From: Physocladia obscura | Lineage: Eukaryota > Chytridiomycota > Chytridiomycetes > Chytridiales > Chytriomycetaceae | DNA length: 10,175 nt | Direction: 5' to 3' | NCBI GenBank assembly: GCA_027596945.1 | Contig: JADGJH010000789.1 | Location: 1 to 10,175 of the forward strand | Shown: positions 1-8,000 of the stretch, in pieces | Layout of the letters: each line of letters opens with the position of its first letter | Numbering within the stretch: position 1 is the stretch's first letter | Translations under genes and position numbers: made by a program | Notes under the pieces: generated by a model | The model's input: the letters and a program-made list of their open reading frames with translations, nothing else | The model's database searches: none | What the model was told of the DNA's origin: nothing

Positions 1-2073
1 TCACCTGCCAGTATATAGGAATTGTGTTGAAATGCTTAAGAGAGTCATTTTTAATTGAAATATGGTACAACTTTGGGTCCTGTGAGATGCATGAATATAT
101 TGTATTTTCATTTGAGAAAAAGTATCAAACTGCATCATTCAAACTCATTGTAAACCTGTCCATCTGCTTTTTATCCCTTCTTTTATTCAAACATCCTATG
201 AAACAATTAATCATTAGCTTTGCATTATTGCCACTCTTGTCATATATCCTCTTTACAAAATTATTAAAGTAATCTGATTTGAGAGTCTTGCTTGGGATAA
301 TTTTGTATACAAACTTGAGTGGCACTCCAATCATTTGACAATATTGGAGTATGGGTGCTGAATACCATTTTGTTCCTCTTATTGGAAACGTGTTCTCAGT
401 TTCAACATAATAGAATCCAGTTCTTAATTTACCAGAGTACAGCTTGACTTCATCAAAAAAGCTAAACACAGACCAAAGCATTTCATTCTTGACGGTCAAA
501 CATGCTGTATGGCATTTTTGAATATTGAAACTCTTTAAATCAGCCAATTCTGATGGTTCATAAATTGTACAACAATTGCTCCCTGGACACAGTTGAAGAA
601 AACAGATTGAGTCACTTGATTGAATGTGCTCTCTATTGCATCATCTCCCTTGTATATTTGGAAGGCCTCTAAGACCAAACTAATGAGGTTTTGGTTTCTA
701 AATGGAATTGTTAATGCTTTTGATACTAATAATGACTCTTGATAGTGCTTGTTGACTTCAATAATGACATTGTTCTTATATTCAATTTGAACTATATGCC
801 CTCCATTACCTCATGTCTTGTATACAGTTTGTTCAGTCTGTGCCAAATATACCACCAAATCTGAAAGGTCATCTCTATTTGTATAAACAACATTACAGTT
901 TTCAAGCTGAATGAGAGTTTTGTAGGGAGCATTTAATATGGTATCAACTGTTCTGTCAAAAACATTTACTTGCTTCTCCTTGCTCTTGAAAACTCTTGAA
1001 GTGTTTGTGCTTTTTGTCCTCTCAGAAGCAACAATACTCCTTCTCAGCTCTTCTTCTAATACAGGATACGTGTAGTTATTGGCTACAATGTAAATCAGGC
1101 AAAGGACATGGTGGTTTCTGACTTTGGGGACATGTTGGCAGAAAATCTCAAACTCTAAATCCATTGCATACAAGCTAATTCCATACTTTTCACAAAATCG
1201 GACTACTTGATTTGTTGTTACACCAGTATCAATCTCACCATCTTCAAAGATACCTTTTAGGCCATCAAAAGTTACTCCTTTAATGTGTTCTGAATATGTA
1301 GTTATTAAATGTTGATAAACACAAATGTTTTCATTGGTAAAGTTTGGTTCAAAATTTAAATGGTGGTAGTTTAAAACAGTTCCAAACATTCTTTGATCTA
1401 ATAAAGCTACTTGTTGATGTAGAACTGGTTGAGTAGTATAATCAACCTCTAGAATATCACAATTGTATGGCTGCCTCTCAGTATATTCTTTTGTCAGAGT
1501 ATCGAGGTGTTGTTCAATCAAATGGTCAGGAATATCTCAAATGATGCCTGTTTTGCTATCTTTGTAATTGTAATCTCTGTAATAAATCACATACTTGAAT
1601 TCATATGGAACAATTACTCTTTGTGACAAGAGAGTAGGAAGATAGTACAGTGCAAAGTCAATGTGTCTTTCTTTTTGAGAATCAAATGGAATATTGGGTC
1701 TCTTTCTATTTGATGAAGTGTCCATTTGTTGCTCTTTTCTTGGTGATTCAGGTGAATCTGGCCTCCTTCTCTTCAAAACATTATAAACAACATCCATCCC
1801 CCCAGATTGAAATTGGTTCATAATCTTGTCAGTTTTCTTGATGAATGTGTTGTCCAGCTTTAGAATATAGTTTCCAATAATTGTAGCTTTATTGTTCCAA
1901 ATGAGATTGGCAATGTGTGATTGCAAAATCTGGTGTTCTTTTTCATTACGAGGAAGCTTGAATTGGTTTACAACAGTTCTACTTCTTCTCTTACAAGGGA
2001 TGAACAGCCCTTTGTAAGTTAGGGCATTGTATACTTTGGTAGAAATGACATATGCTTTCCAACAAGAACATGT
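1..2073 (-). pseudogene. Family B DNA polymerase of viral/mobile-element type, broken and partial
   Basis: One frame stays open from about 2073 to the TAA at 535-537, apart from TGA codons at 1537-1539 and 811-813. Coding then continues one frame over, from within about 640-540 to the left edge, with a third TGA at 125-127. The shift is equivalent to one missing base. Recognisable parts in order are a CVYQHL segment near 1323, GVTTNQ near 1224, IVANN near 1086, a motif A-like block FNIQKC near 529-512, GTKWYS near 373-356, and a motif B-like block KLMINCFIG near 220-194. This layout resembles PolB proteins from mobile and viral DNA elements with an N-terminal region of this kind. Motif C would lie beyond the left edge. 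No canonical exonuclease motif was seen. The motif A Asp appears to be Asn (codon 524-526). No in-frame ATG lies near the 5' end; the ATG at 2069-2071 is one frame off. As it stands it cannot make a normal polymerase under the standard code. The family call rests on motif memory, not on a search. Confidence 0.68.
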
Positions 2074-2202
2074 TTAGTATTATGAAAGAAAATAAGTTTT
2101 TGAATTAAATTCAGTTTTTTGTTAGTTTTTGTCAGAACATTTTGTCTATGATTAGACAAAAAGTATTTTTGGAACTTCTAGAACACAATTTTTCAACTGC
2201 AA
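2074..2202. promoter_or_regulatory. Divergent intergenic region of the element
   Basis: About 130 bp of T-rich and A-rich sequence separates the 5' ends of the PolB remnant and the plus-strand gene, so both promoters should be here. It holds a perfect inverted repeat (listed separately) and the short palindrome TTCTAGAA at 2176-2183. I see no convincing TATA box. Confidence 0.4.
2140..2161. repeat. Perfect inverted repeat, 9-bp arms, 4-nt spacer
   Basis: TTTTGTCTA at 2140-2148 is the exact reverse complement of TAGACAAAA at 2153-2161, with TGAT between. It sits about 40 bp upstream of the ATG at 2203, between two divergent genes. A dimeric-protein binding site or an early replication or transcription signal of the element is possible; the function is inference. 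Confidence 0.6.
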
Positions 2203-3211
2203 ATGCCACTTGCTGCCCACTGTGATGCTTTCATCAAGTGGATGAGAGGAGAGCTAGCAAAACCTGCCGACAATTTACATCAAGATTTGCGCACTATCAA
2301 ACTGCCTATCATCAGAATGATACTTTCGCAATTTGATGCTCTTCCTGTAACTACAAATGGCACAGCAAGTGATGATGAGAGTGGTACACTTGTAGGAGCA
2401 AACGCGCCAACATATCAAGGTTCAGATTATGCAGCTCAAAGTCAACAAGGCAGTTCTCCAACTTCTTCAGCTTCTCCAGCCTCAACAGCACCTTCTCCTG
2501 TCCAGTCAATGTGCATGGAAGTGTATATTGCAGATTCAATAACTCAATGTACATCAACTTTGACTGCCACTGCAGTTGATAAGTTTGCGGCAGTCAAATA
2601 GTTCCTCCCAAAGTACACTCCTCTGACCTCTTACAAATATGCAGTTGCAAATTCTGAGCTCAACAATACATATGATACATTGGAATGCAAGAAACATCGC
2701 AAGTATCAAGGCACTGAGCTTGCTGAAATGAAAATCAAACTCACTGAACAAATCAGAAAGAGCCTTTACATGGTTGCAGCACAAGAAACAAAAGTCAACT
2801 TTTATTATTTGCAAGTGGGCGCTCATCTTCTGCAGTTACTGGATGAGTTTTGCAAGAACAACCTTCCAACAGTTTGCCGAATTTTTGGTATATATTGACC
2901 AGGAGTTGCATTTAAAACAAGCTTCCTTCTATTTGTACAAGGCATACTATGAGTTTATTAACAATTTTCAACGATTCAAGGTTGCTCCAGTCGCATTCAC
3001 GGCACTGTGTCGCAAATTGAAAAAGATTCAAGCTTGGTTTACAAGCTCAGAGTGCAAGTTTTTGGAGCCACAGAATTGTCTCTTGGCTGAATATTGGAAA
3101 TCTTTGTCAGAGGCTCCATCTATGCACAATTGAGATTCAACTTTTGCTGTTGGTTTTGACGATGACGATTTACTAGCCAATTTTGATTTGGTTGAATTTG
3201 AAGATGACTGA
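2203..3211 (+). pseudogene. Unrecognised element protein with Ser/Pro-rich linker and acidic tail, broken
   Basis: The ATG at 2203 opens a frame of 132 codons ending at TAG 2599-2601. The same frame then continues for about 100 codons to TGA 2896-2898. Coding character moves to the next frame near 2850-2900 (net one extra base), runs to TGA 3131-3133, and continues to TGA 3209-3211. Read through, it gives a charged N-terminal part of about 50 residues, a Ser/Thr/Pro/Gln-rich linker of about 55, a helical Lys/Leu/Tyr-rich domain of about 200, and an acidic tail with an FDDDDLL segment. An acidic tail after a basic helical domain recalls DNA-binding accessory proteins of viruses, but there is no family match I can name. 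It is divergent from the PolB remnant, and a plus-strand AATAAA follows at 3273. The TAG could instead end an 81-nt intron (2521-2601), which is also in phase; the frameshift and last TGA have no such explanation. Confidence 0.5.
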
Positions 3212-3238
3212 ATTTCTTTATTTTTAAGCAACACTTCA

Positions 3239-3244
3239 TTTATT
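3239..3244 (-). terminator. Poly(A) signal AATAAA for the minus-strand spliced gene
   Basis: Read on the minus strand this is AATAAA, about 45 nt past the stop codon at 3288-3290. The spacing suits a short 3' UTR and supports that stop as the real end of the gene. Confidence 0.6.
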
Positions 3245-3272
3245 GTTCTTTTCAAATACAATGTCTTTCATT

Positions 3273-3278
3273 AATAAA
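3273..3278 (+). terminator. Possible poly(A) signal AATAAA for the plus-strand broken gene
   Basis: AATAAA lies about 62 nt after the last stop (3209-3211) of the plus-strand gene. It lies inside the 3' UTR of the opposing gene, so the two transcripts would overlap tail to tail. AT-rich context makes a chance match possible. Confidence 0.4.
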
Positions 3279-3287
3279 ATCCTGTTT

Positions 3288-4485
3288 TCACAGCTCATCA
3301 TCACTAATAACAGCAACAGCATCCCAAGCCTGTTGTGGAATACCATAAATGCAATTCATACTTTCTGAAGATTGATTATTGAAGAATGTCAATCAATCTT
3401 AAACTCACCGTTGATGAATCCTCCATGATTGTTGACCACACTAACAATAAATTCGCGCACTATGACAATCGAAAGCCAACGAGGGTCAGTTGTTGAAGGC
3501 ATACCACGACGCGCCAATTCGACAGCAACTGTATCTTCATCAGCAAACACGTCAACAGCAGCATGACGCATGTGGTTGAGCATTCGTTGGAGGGGCAAGG
3601 TAGTGGGTTCATTGTACTTGTCTTTGCTCAAGGTTCTTGAAAATGTGTCAGCTAATTTTAAAAGACAACAGCTGATAATTACCTGTCACATGCAACGTTT
3701 TCAGGCTTCATGATGGTTCCAGTAGTCGGATAAATACCAACAAGCCTTCCAACGAAGTACTCCACCATAAGTTCAGGTTTCTTCCACACACACTCATGAG
3801 GAACTATGACACTATTTGGAGTCCATTTCAAGCGCCACGAAATCTGATTTTTCTCCTCTTGGCCCTCCCAAATTAACGCAACAGCCGCTGTGAGACTATT
3901 GCATTTTGATGGACTTAAAACTGATGGTGGCTGAGTACCCGAAATATAGCTGTTCCAAACTAAATTCCCCAGTTGAAAATTGGAAAGGCGAAGTTCGGAA
4001 ATAAAATCTAATAGCTGAGAGCGACTGAAGTCGTTCTGCATCCTACAAAGAATGGTTGAATTTTTTGAAAGCGGTAAATGAAGTGCAACTCACAAATTCC
4101 AGCCGTAACCATCTGACTCCCACTCTTGTCCGACAGCATCTGCATCCAACTCTGGAAACCTTCGATTCGCAGAAAACATGTCAATTCCACTTCCTGAAAC
4201 AAACTTCAAAATGCGTTTTGTCTCAATCCCACGAATATTTCCCAAGTTGGCAAGGTGCCAGTCCTGATGCTCCTTTAATGCTTCTGACGTAAACTCAACA
4301 TGAACATCGTCAGTGTTTCGAATAAGGAAGCGTTCTCCAGCAGCTCCAAGTCGAATCAATCAGTAGATGAACGTTTTGCCTGCGAGAGGGGTGGGATTGC
4401 GAGAAACAAATTTGTGGTTCGCACGCAAGTTATCAGCATCTTTTGATTGATTAGCGATGGGGTCAAATTTAATCTTGTCTGCAGT
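3288..4485 (-). CDS. Unrecognised protein, four exons seen, one internal in-frame TGA
   Basis: Exons on the minus strand are 4485-4094, 4042-3683, 3635-3409 and 3364-3288. The introns between them are 51, 47 and 44 nt with GT-AG ends (GTGAGTT, GTAATT, GTGAGTT donors). The phases match at every junction and give 1056 nt, or 350 residues plus an internal TGA and the final TGA. The product ends in a short acidic motif (SDDEL) and is rich in Trp, with about ten TGG codons. I recognise no domain, signal peptide or membrane segment. The first visible exon is preceded by TACTAAC and TACAG, a strong acceptor, so the 5' exon is upstream and uncertain. The TGA at 4360-4362 lies 41 codons into this exon, between TAC (Tyr) and TTG (Leu). 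It could be a nonsense mutation, readthrough, a recoded codon, or the branch point of a missed intron (TACTGAT overlaps it). Three consistent splice phases argue that this was a real gene. Confidence 0.6.
3365..3408 (-). other. 44-nt hairpin intron
   Basis: On the minus strand this starts GTGAGTTT and ends CAG. Between them are AAGATTGATT and its exact reverse complement AATCAATCTT (plus coordinates 3391-3400 and 3368-3377) with a 13-nt loop. Removing it joins G to AA in phase (Glu) and opens 25 more codons to a TGA with a poly(A) signal behind it. If retained, translation ends at a TGA after six more codons. Confidence 0.65.
3636..3682 (-). other. 47-nt intron
   Basis: The donor is G|GTAATT and the acceptor TTTTCAAG, with CTGAC as a likely branch site 13-17 nt upstream of it. 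Splicing joins AG to A (Arg) in phase. Using the earlier TTAG acceptor would give an immediate TGA, so it was not chosen. Confidence 0.6.
4043..4093 (-). other. 51-nt intron
   Basis: The donor is TT|GTGAGTTGC and the acceptor TTTGTAG. Splicing joins TT to G (Leu), directly followed by an ATG codon, and merges two open frames of about 130 and 120 codons. Confidence 0.65.
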
Positions 4486-4546
4486 CTGTATTTAAAAATA
4501 ATTATTGGTTAGTAATTTGAAACAAAAGTCAAAAGAAAGAGAACAC

Positions 4547-4591
4547 GATCTGGCTGAGGGTCGTGTGTAAAGGGGGCATCTCGGCGTTCAT
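4547..4591 (-). CDS. Candidate 5' exon of the minus-strand spliced gene
   Basis: ATG at 4589-4591 opens 15 codons to 4547, followed by a weak donor GTGTTC. A 61-nt intron to the acceptor at 4486 would match the neighbouring introns in length and keep phase 0 into the ACT codon at 4483-4485. The same frame is open upstream without ATG back to about 4688, so coding could extend further. The donor is poor, so this is tentative. Confidence 0.25.
4571..4585. repeat. Direct repeat core, copy A
   Basis: AGGGGGCATCTCGGC is identical to 4674-4688, 103 bp away. The following 25 bases of the two copies are also similar with small gaps. Confidence 0.6.
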
Positions 4592-4632
4592 TTTTGGGAT
4601 GATTTTAACATGATCGAAAGGGATATAAATGT

Positions 4633-4665
4633 CAATCAACACGGAGCAAAGCGTAGTGTTGATTG
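4633..4665. repeat. Inverted repeat, 10-bp arms, 13-nt loop
   Basis: CAATCAACAC at 4633-4642 and its exact reverse complement GTGTTGATTG at 4656-4665 flank a 13-nt loop. It lies between the two copies of the 15-bp direct repeat in the divergent gap. Confidence 0.6.
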
Positions 4666-4673
4666 GAGTGGTG

Positions 4674-4688
4674 AGGGGGCATCTCGGC
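4674..4688. repeat. Direct repeat core, copy B
   Basis: Second copy of AGGGGGCATCTCGGC. Read on the minus strand both copies contain GCCGAGATG followed by CCCCCT. Confidence 0.6.
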
Positions 4689-5097
4689 TATTTTGTTGGG
4701 GGTGAATTTGACACTTACTTTGGGATTATTCTGACGGTTTAAACAGATATGTCAAAATTTATAAAAGAGTCAAAATTTGTTTTGGAAATCTTAGGCAGAT
4801 AACACTCTTGAATTATAGTCAAGCATTAGTCGCATTCGAAATTTTTATAACTTATAACTCTTTTTTAATGTACAATCCTTTGACGTTGTTTCAGCTTAAC
4901 AGAGTCTGAGAAATAAAAATCAAAAAGAATAAAACATATTCTTAAGTTTCAAATTGGTTTGTCATTTTTACTGTATTTCGTAAATTGCAGTTTTCGTCAT
5001 TTCATTTGATTTCATTGATTCACAAGTCCACTTGCTTAACCATACCAAAAAGAAACTTGACTCTGAAATTAATCCCAAGAAATTATAAAAAAATTAA

Positions 5098-8000
5098 ATG
5101 ACAGCAGTCGAAAGCACAATTTCGATTGAAAAGGAGGTAAATACTCTTCTAGTTGAGCAATCTGTAAATTAATCAATTAAATACTCCAGAGCACAATCCA
5201 GCCATACGAAACATGGGCCAAGATCGAAGAATCTCTGGACAAATCTTCATTGGAATTCCATGCAGAATTTGCGCATCCGTTCTCCGTTGTTGCGGCGCCA
5301 ACAGGCTGGCTGTTTAAGTTTGCCGAAAGTGTGGATGAGCTTGGTCACAAAGAGCGTATCTTTGTTGTTAGTACTTGGTTTGAGCATTTGGAAACTAGTC
5401 CAACGGCAACATTACCACCTCAAAAGAAACGAAAAACAAGTCTGTCCGTTGCTGACATGGTCGCTGACGAAGTGGAATCCATTCTCGCAAACAATATAGA
5501 AGACGGGATTCTCTCCGCGCATCCAACTTTTCAATACGTCGTAAATGCGGCAGTCCAATGGTGCTTGCCTTCATCAGAAAATATTTCTCGCTTTGCTTCT
5601 TGGATTGTGAAGGGTGCTGCTACTCCAGCAACTCCAGCATTAATTCCTGTTGTCATTAAAGGTTTAGTTTCGAAGGCCGACTTTGATTTGTTGATCTCTC
5701 TGCATGACCGGTCTACGAGCTCTGTTCAAAAAATCTTACTTTCTTTATGTATTCGCTCAAAGCGATTGGACATGTTAGATCATTTTGCGAAATTGCGCCT
5801 TCCTGAAGTTCCGGATTTTTTTGAATTCTGCAGCCACGATTTTTGCAAACAAGCCGTGAAAGATCATCCTGAATATTTTAGAACCACTGCGTTGAAACCT
5901 ATTCTGAGTTCTGAACCCGATTTATGGCTGGAATTGATTGAATCATTTCTCAAAACCGACATCACCACTGTGAATGACCTCAACATGCGCTGGAGCCTAA
6001 TTTTAAAGTCAGTTCCCAAAAATTTGCCCAAAACCGTTGCGACCAAGCTATGGGATTTATATTACGAATATACTCCTGTTAAAACTACTGCTCAGTTGGC
6101 CAAAAATTATATCATTGGGGTTGATGATCCTCGTGCAATCTTAGCTCACGACGATATAATTTTCTCTTTGGTGGCTAAAAAAATTGGCGTTAACCAGTGG
6201 CTTCAATTTATTGACACGAACATTTCAAAGAACTTGTGGCAGCCTTTCATCTTGAAACTTTATAGATATTTGAATACTTTCAATTTTCGGTATGCGATTT
6301 AATTTCTGATATTCCAAATCTTTTTCGTTCTAATTAAATTTTCCAAAAGGCGAAGCGCCAGCTACGGCAACGAGGTCATGTTTTCCCACGTTTTAGAAAT
6401 TCTCAAATCGGTTAACGCCAAGATTTGGAATCCATCTTCAGATTTTGAAGCATCTGTCGCAACATACTTTGTTAATTCAATTTTTACTGACTGCGTCTGG
6501 ATTCGTCGAATTTCGTGTCCAAAAATGAAGCTATTATTCGAGATTTTGGAGCAAATATGGCAATCCGATCTCAAAACTTTGAAAGATATCACTGAATCGG
6601 AATCTGTCAACCAAGTGAGAACAATATTCAAGATTCCGACATATGTTGCTGCAGCAACGCAGCACTATAATTTTATTGTGAATGCCTTCAGTTTTGTCCA
6701 TGATAACTTATCAAACCGAGTTGATGCAATGAAGAAAAAGAAAGGAAATGTTGCAGAGATTCTTGGAGCTACAATCCATGATATGATTGAGTTTTTGCGT
6801 CGAACTTCGGAATCTTTGAAGTTTCCAATTGATTCTCAAGTACAAGTGAAAACAATTTTTTTGTTGCTGGAAAACCCAAAAACGAAACCTGAAAAACCGA
6901 CACTTGAAAAATTATTTTGCGTCTTATTTGCTAATTTTGATACTGTACAATTTGTACCACTGGTTGTTCGACTTGCTTCTTACGAATTCCTGTCAGCCTC
7001 AGATATTTCATACCTTTCGGAGTTGGTTACGCTGAAATCTGCGATTTTGAAAGCCATTTCTATTGACCGGACTCTTGCAATTCCGTATTTGGCTGGAGCT
7101 CTTGAGCTTTGCAAGGTTTATAACGCGAAAGACAAAAATGGAAAATCGATTCCTGTTCCTTCAGATTTGAAAAAATATCTTCCATTAGATTTTGCTTTGG
7201 CAATTATCTCTTCCACACTGCTTCAATCTAACCTTAACCATGAAAATAATTCCCGGTTGCGAAAGTTGTTGATTCCAAAACTGGATCTCACATCTGTTTT
7301 GAAATATACCTTTGAATGGGTTGACGGGGTGGCAGCGAATTCGGATCCTAATACTGTTTCGAGTCTGGAAAAGCTGATTGGAAGAGAGTGGATGGACTAT
7401 CTTGTGAATTTTATTGTTACTCATCTTGGCAATCCAAAAGAAGTAAGCAATTTCAACAAAATTGTTGATGGCTTCAATAGAACCGTATTTGGACAGAGAC
7501 TTTTGATCGAACTTGTTGCATCGGTTATGATGAATGCAAATATAGCGAGTCCAGAGCTGCGAATCTACTTTGCTGACGATTGGAAGGTTGAAGATGGACT
7601 TCAAGCAAATGCGCATGATCCACATGCGCCAATTTTTAAACTGCTCAAATTCATTCCATTCACAAATGAGAAACTGCGCCGGTACTATAAACGGTCTTTG
7701 GACTTGGAACGCGAAGTTCCCAGGAAACTTGCTATTTACGATGTGATTGCTAACAATTGTCTGTTTATGAATGCCTTTGAAGTAGAAGACATGTTTTTGT
7801 GTTTTGCGAAGTGGGCTTATCCGTTTTTGCGCAAGATTGACTGGGCTCGCTGGGGTGCTACACATCCGATAATGCTATTTCTTGGAAAAGGAAATTTATA
7901 TACACCCGCAAAAGAGACAAAAAAGCTTGTGCAGAGATTTGAACACATCGAAACGTTTATTCAACTGTTGGCTTCAGTTATTGAAGACGTTTTGGTCAGA

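Larger units (their letters stand above)
1..3211. mobile_element. Decayed virus-like DNA element (PolB plus companion gene), partial
   Basis: Two divergent reading frames without obvious introns sit side by side: a family B DNA polymerase remnant on the minus strand and an unknown acidic-tailed protein on the plus strand. Both carry stops and a frameshift, unlike the intact spliced gene on the right. A self-encoded PolB in eukaryotic nuclear DNA points to a Polinton-like element, an integrated DNA virus or a linear-plasmid-like element. No terminal inverted repeat, integrase, capsid or packaging ATPase is visible, so the class is open. The left end is outside the window; the right end probably lies at or just after 3211, before the 3' end of the next gene. 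The element assignment is inference from the polymerase type and the decay. Confidence 0.5.
4486..5097. promoter_or_regulatory. Divergent intergenic region, AT-rich
   Basis: About 600 bp lie between the minus-strand spliced gene and the plus-strand large gene. The left edge is an intron acceptor (TACTAAC then TACAG, minus strand), so part of this is intron or 5' exon of the minus gene. It also holds a 15-bp repeated core, a 10-bp-arm hairpin, a tandem GTCAAAATTT pair at 4751-4780, and a plus-strand TATAAAAG at 4760-4767, rather far (about 330 nt) from the ATG at 5098. From about 4780 to 5090 I see only AT-rich sequence with no good coding frame. Confidence 0.45.

Noticed and set aside
24..272. 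82-codon plus-strand frame with a hydrophobic C-terminal end
   Set aside because: It overlaps the PolB palm region with motif B on the other strand; hydrophobicity comes from the complement of Lys/Asn-rich codons.
2888..2902. 15-nt GT-AG intron, as in some ciliates
   Set aside because: Removal keeps the frame that soon stops and does not join the downstream coding frame; neighbouring introns are 44 nt or longer.
2888..2921. 34-nt intron to explain the frame change in the plus-strand gene
   Set aside because: The phase would work, but it is shorter than all other introns here and removes sequence that itself reads as protein-like in the downstream frame.
3239..3287. Selenocysteine insertion element to explain the TGA at 4360-4362
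   Set aside because: The 3' UTR up to the poly(A) signal is only about 45 nt, and no ATGA/AA/TGAT stem architecture is visible.
4486..4718. Strong donor GTAAGTGT on the minus strand at 4718 as start of a 233-nt intron
   Set aside because: The exon before it has an in-frame TGA about ten codons upstream and no ATG; it could only be a non-coding 5' exon, which I cannot support.
7185..7865. 226-codon open frame on the minus strand
   Set aside because: It lies fully antisense to exon 3 of the large gene, whose frame, splice sites and codon pattern are consistent; it has no motif of its own.
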